Below are positions 27,218 through 38,536 of a stretch of DNA of 64,000 nucleotides, piece by piece. Within the stretch, counting starts at the first letter, position 1. Every line of letters starts with the position of its first letter. The notes under the pieces are model-generated. The model was given only the letters and a program-made list of their open reading frames with translations. It searched no databases and was not told the DNA's origin. A program made the position numbers and the translations under genes. This DNA comes from SPDF01 sp963699825 (GTDB lineage: Bacteria; Gemmatimonadota; Gemmatimonadetes; Gemmatimonadales; GWC2-71-9): contig CAVOVI010000013.1 in assembly GCA_963699825.1 (NCBI GenBank), forward strand, positions 310,001-374,000, given 5' to 3'.

Positions 27218-27246
27218 TTGACCTCTACTCTCCTGTTCGCTACCTT
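27218..27246 (+). promoter_or_regulatory. tRNA promoter
   Basis: TTGACC (27218-27223), 17-base spacer, TACCTT (27241-27246). Transcription would start near 27253, nine bases before the mature tRNA-Ala. Good sigma-70 match and spacing. Confidence 0.75.
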
Positions 27247-27261
27247 ACTCCGGCTCGCTGG

Positions 27262-27334
27262 GGGGCTGTAGCTCAGCTGGGAGAGCGCTGCAATCGCACT
27301 GCAGAGGTCAGGGGTTCGATCCCCCTCAGCTCCA
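27262..27334 (+). tRNA. tRNA-Ala (anticodon CGC)
   Basis: 73 bases form a full cloverleaf: acceptor GGGGCTG/CAGCTCC with one G:U pair, D-arm GCTC...GAGC, anticodon stem CTGCA/TGCAG with loop ATCGCAC (anticodon CGC, reading GCG), T-arm with GGTTCGATCC. CCA is not encoded. Upstream promoter; tRNA-Gln follows after 14 bases. Confidence 0.97.
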
Positions 27335-27348
27335 TATTGTCGTTGTTC

Positions 27349-27421
27349 TGCCCCGTGGTGTAACTGGCAACACGCCTCACTCTGGATGAGGAGAGTCTTG
27401 GTTCGATCCCAAGCGGGGCAA
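27349..27421 (+). tRNA. tRNA-Gln (anticodon CTG)
   Basis: 73 bases. Acceptor TGCCCCG/CGGGGCA, anticodon stem CCTCA/TGAGG with loop CTCTGGA (anticodon CTG, reading CAG), T-loop GGTTCGATCC. CCA is not encoded. The weak U1:A72 acceptor end is typical of tRNA-Gln. Terminator follows immediately. Confidence 0.97.
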
Positions 27422-27422
27422 T

Positions 27423-27454
27423 GCCCAGGGTTAACAGCCCTGGGCTTCTTTTTT
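27423..27454 (+). terminator. Terminator of the tRNA operon
   Basis: Stem GCCCAGGG / CCCTGGGC with a seven-base loop, then TTCTTTTTT. It begins two bases after tRNA-Gln. Confidence 0.92.
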
Positions 27455-27499
27455 GGCGGGGCCGGGAGGCAGCGGGGCCGCGGGGCAGATCAGCCCCTC

Positions 27500-27691
27500 T
27501 CAGGCTTGGGGCCCTTTCCCCTCCTCCGCATCGAGGGCCTCCAGGCGCTCGAGGTCGGCCACCGACACCAGTGCTGCCACCGCCTTCCCGTGCCGCTCCA
27601 GTACAACCCGCTCTCCGTAGATCAAGACCTCATTCAGCAGATCCGAGAAGTTGCTCCGGGCCATCGAGACCGGCAGGGTAGTCCGGTTCAT
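27500..27691 (-). CDS. Phd/YefM-type antitoxin, orphan
   Basis: 63 residues. Typical N-terminal DNA-binding part VSMARSNFSDLLNEV and strand-turn GERVVLERHGKAVAALVS of Phd/YefM antitoxins. The C-terminus is a short acidic tail where a toxin would bind. No PIN, RelE or Doc toxin is encoded next to it: downstream on the same strand are only the tRNAs, oppositely oriented. So it is solitary, or used only as a small repressor. The palindromic site just upstream suggests autoregulation. Confidence 0.8.
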   Translation of the reverse strand: MNRTTLPVSMARSNFSDLLNEVLIYGERVVLERHGKAVAALVSVADLERLEALDAEEGKGPQA

Positions 27692-27721
27692 CTATTCTCC
27701 AGCGTGCCGTGACTGTAGTAA

Positions 27722-27767
27722 TGTACGTTACGTACGAAACGTACAATATCTACCTATTGACGTCAAT
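27722..27767 (-). promoter_or_regulatory. Operator/promoter upstream of the antitoxin
   Basis: Perfect inverted repeat TGTACGTT (27722-27729) and AACGTACA (27738-27745), nearly symmetric for one or two further bases, with inner copies of ACGTAC. Beside it is the 12-base palindrome ATTGACGTCAAT (27756-27767). On the - strand TTGACG (27766-27761) and TACGTT (27743-27738) are 17 bases apart, so the repeat covers the -10 box, as expected for a Phd-family self-repressing promoter. Confidence 0.6.
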
Positions 27768-27881
27768 GCTCTCCCACCACCCGCTTCCCCGCTTCCCCGC
27801 TTCCCCGCTTCCTTCCCGCGACCATCCACCGCTGTGCCGCATCTACTTCCCCGTAACCCACAACTTCGGATGGAGAGGCAC

Positions 27882-28885
27882 ATGACTCGTTCGTGGATCC
27901 CCCTGGCACTCGGCGCGCTACTCCTCGCCCCCGCCGCTGCCAACGCTCAGGAAGAAAATGTGATGGTGTTCGCCGCGCCGGGTCGCCCCCGGATCGGGGT
28001 CATGGTGGACGTCAACGCCAGCGACGCCAACAACAAGCTCGGCGCCACCATCAAGTCCGTGACACCAGATGGTCCGGCGGCCAAGGCGGGGCTCGAGGCG
28101 GGTGATATCATCACCAAGTTCGGCGGCAGCCTCGCTCGGCGGCGAGGCTCCCGGCCAGAAGCTCGTCGAAGCTCGCGCAGGCACTCTCGCCGGGGGACAC
28201 CGTGAAGGTGGAATACCGGCGCGGAACCGCGAACCGGACTGCCACCGTGATTGCCGCTGACCTTGGCGGTGCGGTGTACTCGTGGAGGTCGGGACCCAAC
28301 GGGGACTTCGATGTCCAAATGGCTCCCCTCATGAAGGAGTACGCTCGTGGCATGCGGGATCGTGAGCTGGCCTTCGTAGATGCCGAGCGCATGATGGATG
28401 GCCTCAACAGGCAATTCAACGTCCGGATCGGTGGGGGCGGGTTCGGCCTCGACATGGCCGAGATGAACGCCGGACTGGGCGAGTACTTTGGGACTGCGAA
28501 GGGTGTCTTGATTCTTGAGAACCCATCTGACTCGACCATGCCGCTCAAGGCCGGAGACGTGATTCTGGCTATCGACGGCCGCACGCCAGCCGACGTCGGG
28601 CAGGCCCGCCGGATCCTCGGCAGCTACGACAGTGGCGACGTGGCGAAGTTCGAGATCATGCGTATGAAGAAGAAGACCACAGTTTCGTGGACAGTGCCGA
28701 AGAAGTTGCACCTGATGAGGGAGCGCGGATTGCGGTGGCAGAGCGAGATGCCTCCGCACTCACCCGTCGCACCAAGTGCGGCGCCCAAGGTGCGCGTCAA
28801 GAAGATGGCGCCTGGATCGCCGGCGGCTCCCGCCGCCCCCGCACCAACCGTTGCGGCTCCGGCCCCACCGGCCGTACGCACCTAG
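27882..28885 (+). CDS. Exported two-PDZ-domain protein, frame broken twice
   Basis: Signal peptide (LALGALLLAPAAANAQ), first PDZ (PRIGVMVDVNA...GLEAGDIITKFGG), a linker, and a second PDZ (GVLILENPSDS...LKAGDVILAIDGR), then a Pro/Ala-rich tail. No protease domain is present, so it is probably a periplasmic binding or scaffold protein. The frame shifts +1 near 28130 (before SLGGEAPGQKL) and +1 near 28170 (before LAQALSPGDTVKVEY). Removing two bases gives 333 residues. GGAGAGG lies in front of ATG 27882. Breaks look like sequence error. Confidence 0.75.
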
Positions 28886-28905
28886 AGCGCTCACCTCAAA
28901 ACAAC

Positions 28906-28942
28906 AAGCGGGGGTGCGCCGAAGCCGGCGCACCCCCGCTTT
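28906..28942. terminator. Strong bidirectional terminator
   Basis: Stem AGCGGGGGTGCGCCG / CGGCGCACCCCCGCT, 15 perfect pairs, loop AAGC, between the converging PDZ and DUF3887 genes, flanked by AA and TT. Confidence 0.8.
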
Positions 28943-28957
28943 GGCTATCTCCCCGTG

Positions 28958-29407
28958 CTAGTTCGGCTGTGTCGCTGGCATCTGGCTCTTCGGGCGAATG
29001 AAGAAGCCATAGATGTCACCGTTGCCGCCGATGGTGAACGCGACGACCAGGGGCTCATCGATCATCTCGAATTGCGCCTCGCGGAGATATCCTGAGAGGG
29101 TGTCCTTGGCCACGACGGACTCGGCAATGACCGACACCTCATTCCCCGCCTGCGAGACTAGCTGACCGAGGAACTCGGAGAGCTGTGCGGCCGTAATCCT
29201 TTCCTTCACCTGGGCCGAACTGTGGGCGACGAGGCTGTCGCCGAGATCGCTGTAGAACCATTCGGTGTACTTCCGTCCGAGCTCGATGGTCGCGGCGGAA
29301 TCGAGCGCGGCCGCTGGCGGCGGCACCGGGGCGGGCGCCGATTCCTGGGCGACAAGGGGAGCGGAAGTACTGCAGATGAGGGCGAGAGCGAGCAATCGCT
29401 GATACAT
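28958..29407 (-). CDS. Exported DUF3887 protein
   Basis: 149 residues with signal peptide (LALALICSTSAPLVAQ). The body matches the DUF3887 plan: a helix with GRKYTEWFYSDLGDSL, QLSEFLGQLVSQAG, then strands QFEMIDEPLVVAFTIGGNG and GFFIRPKSQ. This is an NTF2-like fold in exported proteins of unknown role, often fused to hydrolases elsewhere. It lies 72 bases after the PP2C gene on the same strand. Confidence 0.75.
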   Translation of the reverse strand: MYQRLLALALICSTSAPLVAQESAPAPVPPPAAALDSAATIELGRKYTEWFYSDLGDSLVAHSSAQVKERITAAQLSEFLGQLVSQAGNEVSVIAESVVAKDTLSGYLREAQFEMIDEPLVVAFTIGGNGDIYGFFIRPKSQMPATQPN

Positions 29408-29479
29408 GTGGTCCTCGAGGTAGGGAGCGCGGGACGCCTCAGTCCGAAGGGGGCAACATTGTGTGCCAGGTGGTCTCGG

Positions 29480-30346
29480 TCAAGCGGGCCGCGGGCCACG
29501 GAGCCGCCCGATTACGACGGTCACGTTGTCGCTCCCGCCCCGGGACAGGGCGAGGTCGATCAGTGCGTGACAGCTCTTCTCTGCCGACATCGACTTCAAC
29601 AGCTCCTCGCGGATCTCCTCGTCGGAAACGTGCTTGGTGAGGCCGTCGCTGCAGAGGAGCATCACGTCCTCCCACTCGCAGTCGAGGGTGGACACTTCGG
29701 GCGTGGCTTCCTTGCCGCCCAGCGCGCTCCAGAGGATATGCTTCAGCCTGCTCTGTTCGGCGGCCGCCGGTGTGAGGGCGCCGGCATCGATCATCGCCTG
29801 GGCCATCGTCTGGTCCTTGGTGACCTGCGTCAGGACTCCCTTGCGGAGACGGTATCCCCGGCTGTCGCCGACATGGACGACGTATGCCCGCGGCCAATGG
29901 ATAGTCACCATGGTGAGGGTCGTGGCCATCCCCCGCTTGCCCTCGGCTTCTCCGGCATCCTTGATGGCCTGATGTCCATGTTCGACCGAGCGGCGGAGGC
30001 GATCCGCGACCCGGTGGTCGTGGTCGTCGTCGGGAAGCGCCTCCACATCCATGCCATGAATGACGTAGTCCGCGATAGCGCGGAGTGCGGACCCGCTGGC
30101 CTGCTCGCCCCACGGGGTGCTGCCCACCCCGTCGGCGACGAGGAAGACATATCCCCGGGCGCCACTGGTGAGCGAGCCCAGCCCTTCGTGGGGGAGGGTG
30201 GTCTGGTGCAGCTGCATCGACTTGTGGAGGCTGGCCACCAGGAAGTGGTCCTGATTCTCCTTGCGGACCAGGCCCAGGTGGCACATCCCGAAGATGTCCA
30301 CGTCTTGCCGTGTGGGGTGTTGCGGATGGGAACCGGACTCGGGCAT
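29480..30346 (-). CDS. PP2C-type Ser/Thr protein phosphatase
   Basis: 288 residues from ATG 30346 with AGGAG in front. All metal-binding motifs of the family: RKENQDHFLVA, VADGVGSTPWGE, GMATTLTM, VGDSRGYRL, CSDGLTKHV and GGSDNVTVVIG. Soluble. It is divergent from the large kinase gene 125 bases away, so kinase and phosphatase probably act as an opposing pair on Ser/Thr-phosphorylated proteins. Confidence 0.94.
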   Translation of the reverse strand: MPESGSHPQHPTRQDVDIFGMCHLGLVRKENQDHFLVASLHKSMQLHQTTLPHEGLGSLTSGARGYVFLVADGVGSTPWGEQASGSALRAIADYVIHGMDVEALPDDDHDHRVADRLRRSVEHGHQAIKDAGEAEGKRGMATTLTMVTIHWPRAYVVHVGDSRGYRLRKGVLTQVTKDQTMAQAMIDAGALTPAAAEQSRLKHILWSALGGKEATPEVSTLDCEWEDVMLLCSDGLTKHVSDEEIREELLKSMSAEKSCHALIDLALSRGGSDNVTVVIGRLRGPRPA

Positions 30347-30470
30347 CGAGTATCTCCTCTGGCTCCAACATCCGCTCCCGACCGCCGCTTGGCAAGCCGC
30401 CGGGGCGGCTTCCTTCCATGTCGGGCCGTTTGGGGCCATAATTAGCGGGATTCCCCTCTCCGGAGCACGC
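30347..30470. promoter_or_regulatory. Divergent control region, PP2C / large kinase
   Basis: 124 bases. Toward the kinase, CATAAT (30437-30442) is the best -10 box, with a weak TTCCAT about 17 bases upstream, and GGAG precedes ATG 30471. No repeated operator is visible. Confidence 0.35.
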
Positions 30471-33623
<3,153 letters not shown>

Positions 33624-33661
33624 GCAGGACAGGGGGCGGCAGCGGCAGCGGGGCAGAACGA

Positions 33662-33691
33662 AGAACGGGCGCACCACGGTGCGCCCGTTCT
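33662..33691. terminator. Bidirectional terminator
   Basis: Stem AGAACGGGCGCACC / GGTGCGCCCGTTCT, 14 perfect pairs with a two-base gap, between the converging kinase and chalcone-isomerase-like genes. Confidence 0.75.
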
Positions 33692-33719
33692 GTTACTGCC
33701 TCCCGCCTCCCTGCCGGGC

Positions 33720-34284
33720 CTAGCTCCTGATTCCCATCAGGTCATCACGGAAGCCGGTCGCCCGGGCCGGGGTTCGGGCCGATCCACGCCTTGAACAGCG
33801 CGTCGGCAAACTCCTTGCCGGGAATCGTGCCCTTCGCGACGCCGGCGACATCCACCTCGGTGCCGGTGCCCGCCACGTAGGTGAAGACGAACTGCTGTTC
33901 CTTCTTGATGTCTTCCATGTAGTCGCAGAGCGTCACGAACTGGGCCTTGAGCTCGGCTGACGCATCGGGCGTGTTCTTCTCGAGCGCCTCGTCCCACGCC
34001 TCACACATCTTGTCCTTGCCTACGTCGCGCAGGAACTGCATGACCAGCTGGCGGTGCGAGTCGTCGGCCGAGCATCGGCATCGGGGTTGTTGGACTTGGC
34101 GGGCAGGTACAGCCCGGCCACGTAGACCTTGAAGATGGCCTTCTTGCGGAGGGCCACGCCGTTCAGCACCAGCGTGTTGACCGGCGACCTCGACGGTGCC
34201 GGGAAGGGTCACTTTGTTGTAGGTCGTGTCCGCCGGTGCGGCGGTCAGGCTGCCGGCCAGGGCCAGCAGGGTCAGACTGAGCAT
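33720..34284 (-). CDS. Exported chalcone-isomerase-like protein, frame broken three times
   Basis: Signal peptide at the start (LSLTLLALAGSLTA). Reading across frames gives the CHI-like core: TLVLNGVALRKK, FKVYVAGLYLPAK, DDSHRQLVMQFLRDVGKDKM, VFTYVAGTGTEVDV, TIPGKEFADALFKAWIG, ending TGFRDDLMGIRS. Breaks: +1 near 34185, -1 near 34075, +1 near 33760, so net one extra base and 187 residues when corrected. Bacterial members of this family are periplasmic and of unknown, probably non-enzymatic, function. Given the intact motifs, errors are more likely than decay. Confidence 0.7.
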
Positions 34285-34412
34285 GGGATGCCTCCAGTAG
34301 GTGGACCAGGGGCCGAGGACTGCGTCGGCGACCCCTTGAAGATGCGCTGCGGAACACCCGGAGGGAAGGGTGGCGGGACCTCGCGCCCGCGGTGAAGGGG
34401 AGCGATCTTGTC

Positions 34413-35078
34413 ATGATGACACCCGTCCTGATCGAAGCCTGTGTCGACTCCCTCGCGGGGGCCCTGGCGGCCCAGGAGGGCGGGGCAGGGCGCATCGAAC
34501 TCTGTGCCTCGCTGGAGGTTGGGGGACTGACACCGGCTCCCGACCTCGTCGCCGAGTGCGCCAGCCGGCTCTCCATTCCGGTGTTCGTGCTGGTGCGCCC
34601 GGCCCCCGGCTCCTTCGTCCTTTCGCCAGCCGGCCTCACCGAGCTCCTGGGACAGATTCGAGCGGTCGGAGACTCGGGGGCAGCGGGCATCGTCGCCGGC
34701 GCCATCACGGCGTCGGGCGCCGTCGATCTGAAGGCCGTCGAGGCGATTGTCGCGGCCGCCCACCCACTCCCGGTGACCTTTCACCGCGCATTCGATGAAC
34801 TCGAACACCAATGGTCTGCGCTCGACACGCTGGTTGGGTTGGGGGTTGCGCGAGTGCTTACCGCGGGAGCGGCACCGACTGCGGAGGAGGGGGCTGTCCG
34901 CATCAAGCAGTTGGTGGGGCAGTCGGCGGGGCGAATTGGCATTGTGGCCGGTGGAACCGTGCGGGCGCACAATGTTTCCGCGCTCGTTCGGGTGACTGGC
35001 GTCACCGAGGTCCATAGCCGGACGCCGGTCGATCCGGAGGGCGTGCGCGCGCTGGTCGCGGCGGCGAATGCCGCCTAG
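34413..35078 (+). CDS. cutC: CutC family protein (copper homeostasis-like)
   Basis: 221 residues, TIM-barrel. Family blocks: LIEACVDSLAGALAAQEGGA, RIELCASLEVGGLTPAP, VFVLVRPAPGSFV, VTFHRAFDE, VLTAGAAPTAEEGA and VAGGTVRAHNV. The GTG at 34392 is in frame, but ATG 34413 matches the family start and follows GGGGAG. CutC was named for copper tolerance, but its true reaction is unsettled. It overlaps the end of the oppositely oriented GH109-like gene by four bases. Confidence 0.92.
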   Translation: MMTPVLIEACVDSLAGALAAQEGGAGRIELCASLEVGGLTPAPDLVAECASRLSIPVFVLVRPAPGSFVLSPAGLTELLGQIRAVGDSGAAGIVAGAITASGAVDLKAVEAIVAAAHPLPVTFHRAFDELEHQWSALDTLVGLGVARVLTAGAAPTAEEGAVRIKQLVGQSAGRIGIVAGGTVRAHNVSALVRVTGVTEVHSRTPVDPEGVRALVAAANAA

Positions 35079-36430
35079 CTCATGACCGCGCGCGGGGTAC
35101 GCCACTCGCCCCGCGTGAAGTCGGGCACATCCACCGGCTTGCTCCCCTTCTTCACCGACGCCACGCTGAGCGGACCCGGCGCGCTCCAGGTGGCGGCGTC
35201 ATAGACATCCATGTCAGGAACGAGTCCTTCCCGCAGGCACTGCATCAGCCGGTAGTTCATGATGAAGTCCATCCCGCCGTGCCCGCCCAGCTTCCGGGCG
35301 ATCTCCCCCATCCGCTTCCAGAGCGGGCTCTCGAATTCGTCCTTGTAGCCGTCCAGCCCGGCCCACGCATCCCCCTCGGGCTGGCCCTCGATCATGATCC
35401 TGGCGGGATAGTCGGCGAAGATCCCCCGTGTGCCGGAGATCATGTTGATCCTGCTGTAGGGGCGGGGACTGACCACGTCGTGCTGCAGCATCACCGTGCG
35501 GCCGAGCGCGGTCTTGATCAACGAGGTGTTCATGTCGCCGGTGCGGTACCGTTCCCGCCGCTTGGGATCGGCCGCGGAGAGGTGCTCGTCCCGGTATTCC
35601 GTCAGCCCTGCCTCGAGGCTGCTCATCGAGACGAGGAATTCGAACCGATCGCCGCGATTGATGCCGAGGTAGTTGGCCACGGGCCCGAGGCCGTGTGTCG
35701 GATAAAGGTTTCCGTCCAGCTGCAGATGCGGATACCGTCGCCAGAGCCCTTCTCCTTCGTCGCTCAGCAGCAACTCCCGCAGGTCGTGGATGTAGGCGCA
35801 CTCCCCATGCGTCAGCCGGCCGAGCTTCCCCGCCTTCACCAGGTTGAGGACCAGTAGCTCGTTGTACCCATAGCAACAGTTCTCGAGCATGATGCAGTGC
35901 CGGCGGGTCTTCTCCGACACCTTCACGAGGGTCCAGCAGTCGTCCACCGTAGTTGCGGCGGGGACCTCCACCGCGGCGTGCTTGCCCTGGCGCATTGCCC
36001 CGACCGCCATCGGCACGTGCCAGTTCCACGGTGTGGCGATATAGACGATGTCGATGTCGTCACGTGCAACGAGTTGTTCCCAGATGCTGTCGCTGCCGTC
36101 GAAGATTGCTGGGGCCGTGTCCTGCCCGGCTTCCTTGACCATTGCGACACCGCGAGCGGCATGCGCCGGCACGAGATCACACAACGCCGTGATCTGCACC
36201 CCCTCGATCGCGAGCAGGTCGCGCAGGAGGCTCCGGCCCCGTCCACCGACGCCGATCAGCCCGACTCGTGCCACGGTTCTGGGCGTGAAGGGGACTCCGA
36301 TCATCCGGTCCGCAGAGTCACTCTCGAACGGGGGTACCGCCCCGGGGAGCAGATGAACCGCGGCCGCCGCCGTCGCTCCCGCCCCAATGAAATCGCGGCG
36401 AGAAAGCCGGTGTTCGTCGGATTCGTGCAT
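35075..36430 (-). CDS. Tat-exported Gfo/Idh/MocA oxidoreductase, GH109-like
   Basis: 451 residues. N-terminus has RRDFIGAGATAAAAVHLL, a twin-arginine signal. Then a Rossmann NAD-binding domain (VGLIGVGGRGRSLLRDL), the sugar-binding TPWNWHVPMAV and EVPAATTVDD, and the substrate domain with YPTHGLGPVANYLGINRG, a signature of GH109 (alpha-N-acetylgalactosaminidase, NAD-dependent hydrolase) proteins. Probably exported and acting on terminal sugars. It is the last gene of a four-gene - strand sugar operon, 20 bases after galK. GH109 activity is inferred from the motif; a plain dehydrogenase is possible. Confidence 0.85.
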   Translation of the reverse strand: MHESDEHRLSRRDFIGAGATAAAAVHLLPGAVPPFESDSADRMIGVPFTPRTVARVGLIGVGGRGRSLLRDLLAIEGVQITALCDLVPAHAARGVAMVKEAGQDTAPAIFDGSDSIWEQLVARDDIDIVYIATPWNWHVPMAVGAMRQGKHAAVEVPAATTVDDCWTLVKVSEKTRRHCIMLENCCYGYNELLVLNLVKAGKLGRLTHGECAYIHDLRELLLSDEGEGLWRRYPHLQLDGNLYPTHGLGPVANYLGINRGDRFEFLVSMSSLEAGLTEYRDEHLSAADPKRRERYRTGDMNTSLIKTALGRTVMLQHDVVSPRPYSRINMISGTRGIFADYPARIMIEGQPEGDAWAGLDGYKDEFESPLWKRMGEIARKLGGHGGMDFIMNYRLMQCLREGLVPDMDVYDAATWSAPGPLSVASVKKGSKPVDVPDFTRGEWRTPRAVMS

Positions 36431-36450
36431 GGATGTCCTCAGTCCTGGTG

Positions 36451-37703
36451 TCAGTCGATGCGCCGGGCCGCCGGCCCCAATCCAGTCAAAATGCATTCTG
36501 CCCTTCGCGCTGCGGCGGGGAAGGCGTGGCGATATTCGCCTGATCCATTGCTTCCCAAACCGGTCGGCCTCCGAGGCGTCCACCATTGCCCAGACGCTGC
36601 CGCCGAAACCGGCGCCGAACGCCGACGCGGCGCTGAGCGCCCAGGGCCCGCGCCCGGCGAGTGAGGTGGATCGTCTCCGGAACCTGGTTGTGCAGCCCCT
36701 CTTCGGCGCCGAGCTGCGAGCGGTCGACCAGGTCACCGAACTGCTGCAGGTCGCCGATTTCGAGCGCGCGGGTCGCTTCCGGGATGATCTCGAAACTCTC
36801 CGTCACGAACTGCCGGAACCGCCCCGCCAGGAATTCGGACGGGAAGCCTGGCTCTGCAATGTCCGACAGGAACTGGCCGATGGCCTCGGGAGCTCCCGGC
36901 TCCGAGGCGGCGGCTGCGAGGGTGGTTGCCTGTGAGCCCGACGCCTGGCGCCACCGATCGAGAATGGTCCGCGTCGCGAGGGAGAGCCGGTTGAACGCGT
37001 CGCGCTGAGGCCCGGACTTGCGCGACTTGACACCACTGACCGCGATCACGAGTGCCATCTTCTCCGGCCATCGGACTTCCCCCTCGAAAGTGACGGGGGC
37101 GAAGGAGTAGCGACTGATGTGGTCGGCCCTGCAGCAGAGGATCGCCGTGTGATCCTGGCTTCCGCCGAAGGTGCCGATGCCGCGGTCACCGCCTAGTGCA
37201 CCGAAGCTCTGACCGTTCTCGATGCAGCCGAGGTACTCCGCGAGCGCTTCGGGCGTGGGAAGGTGCTCCTGCCAGACCTCTCCTGAACGGAGGTCGTTCG
37301 CCTCGGCGAGCGCGAGGAAGGTGGCGACGATGAGCGCACTCGAACTGCTCATCCCTGCGGCGGAGGGGAGGTTGCTGGCGAGCGCCAGGTCGGCACCCCG
37401 GTGTGCGCCGGGGAAGTTGCGTGCGATCCGGCGGGCCACGGTCATCGGGAATCCGGCCCATCGGCCGGTCAGCGGTATCAGGTCCGGGTCGAGCTGGAAC
37501 GCCGCACGCGCCCCGCTCGAGGAGTCGAGGAAGGTCACCGTGTCATCGTTCCGCGGCGCCATGCCGATGATGAGCCCACGCTCGAGGGCACCGAGGAGAC
37601 TCCGCCCACCGGCGTAGTCGGTGTGCTTGCCCAGCAATTCCACCCGGCCCGGGACATGCCAGAGCGCGACTTCCCGGCCGGCAGGGTCGAGGGCAGCGCG
37701 CAC
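36451..37703 (-). CDS. galK: Galactokinase-like GHMP kinase, frame broken twice
   Basis: Blocks: VPGRVELLGKHTDYAGG (sugar-binding; the usual GEHTDY Glu is Lys), LPSAAGMSSSSAL (ATP loop), and FGAGFGGSVWAMV. The catalytic Asp of HTDY is kept. The frame shifts +1 near 36638 (after RARALGA) and +1 near 36550 (after DRFGKQW), then ends EYRHAFPAAARRA...RID. Removing two bases gives 416 residues, a normal length. Start GTG 37703 overlaps nothing; the nucleotidyltransferase stop is 23 bases upstream. It likely phosphorylates galactose, GalNAc or a similar sugar at C1. The unusual Lys may mark a different substrate. Confidence 0.88.
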
Positions 37704-37726
37704 CTGGTCACGCAGTTGTGCGCCGG

Positions 37727-38536
37727 TCAGAGGGTCACCTCCGTGCCTTTCAGGCGGGCGGCCACCTCGGCGATGTCCCCCCGATTCGAGAGGTCGAGCA
37801 CCCCGGCGCGCACCGGAACGACGACAAATTGCGTCCCGAACTCCCGGATGGCGTACCGCACCGCATCCTGGATTTCGAGTTCACCACGCACCGACGGGGT
37901 CACCTGTCGGCAGGCGTCGAAGATCTCCGGGCCAAAGACCCACGCGTTCATGCTGACGCGCGCGTCGGGCCCGAGCCGCGCGGCGGTGGCCGAGTCGGGC
38001 TTTTCGATGATGTCCAGCAGGTGACCCTCGGGGCTCTCGACGAGGAGCGCGAATTGATTGACCCGGTCTGCGGGGATGTTGCTGCGCTCGACGAGCGCGG
38101 AGCGGTCGAAACCGGCGAGTCCTGGCCCATCGAGTTTGCGCAGGGCGGCGAGCACATCGGCCGGGTAGTAGTTGTCGGCATTGCACACCAGGAACCGTTC
38201 GCCATCGACGAGCGGTTCCGCCGCCAGAACCGCGTCGGCGGTGCCGCGGGGTTCCTCCTGCACCGCGAAGGAGACGACCAATCTGGTGAGGCGACCCGGT
38301 GCGCCGTAGTACTCGCGCACCGACTGATGTCCGGGGCCGATGACGAGGCAGATCTCCCTGAAGCCGGCATCGGCGAGCGAGGAGAGGAGGTAGTCGAGGA
38401 AGGGCCGGCCGATGGGGATCATCCCCTTGATCCCCTGATCGGCTGCGGCATCCTGTGCCGGATCGAGTGCCGCGCCCGGCACGGCCTGCCGCATCCGGCG
38501 GCCGAGTCCGCGGGCCAGGATGACGGCGCGATTCAC
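37727..38536 (-). CDS. Sugar-1-phosphate nucleotidyltransferase
   Basis: 269 residues from GTG 38536, overlapping the symporter stop (GTGA). N-terminal nucleotide loop ILARGLGRRMR (variant of LAAGxGTRMR), KGMIPIGRPFLDYLLSSL, metal-binding VCNADNYYP, FDRSALVERSNIPADR, and the sugar loop VSMNAWVFGPEIFDA. It forms NDP-sugar from sugar-1-phosphate and NTP. Placed between the symporter and the sugar kinase, it completes uptake, 1-phosphorylation and activation. The exact sugar and nucleotide are unknown. Confidence 0.88.
   Translation of the reverse strand: MNRAVILARGLGRRMRQAVPGAALDPAQDAAADQGIKGMIPIGRPFLDYLLSSLADAGFREICLVIGPGHQSVREYYGAPGRLTRLVVSFAVQEEPRGTADAVLAAEPLVDGERFLVCNADNYYPADVLAALRKLDGPGLAGFDRSALVERSNIPADRVNQFALLVESPEGHLLDIIEKPDSATAARLGPDARVSMNAWVFGPEIFDACRQVTPSVRGELEIQDAVRYAIREFGTQFVVVPVRAGVLDLSNRGDIAEVAARLKGTEVTL

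Noticed and set aside
25749..27221. 490-codon + frame antisense to the kinase
   Set aside because: Low-complexity Gly/Arg/Glu text without motifs; the opposite strand has a complete kinase domain.
27756..27767. ATTGACGTCAAT as promoter of the PDZ gene
   Set aside because: TTGACG is present on the + strand too, but no -10 box lies 16-18 bases downstream in that direction.
28100..28210. Programmed frameshifting in the PDZ gene
   Set aside because: Two shifts within about 40 bases, no slippery heptamer or stop at the shift site, and similar breaks in unrelated genes; error is simpler.
36451..37703. galK as a decaying pseudogene
   Set aside because: All three GHMP motifs are intact and the frame recovers exactly at conserved residues after two +1 steps; neighbours are intact.
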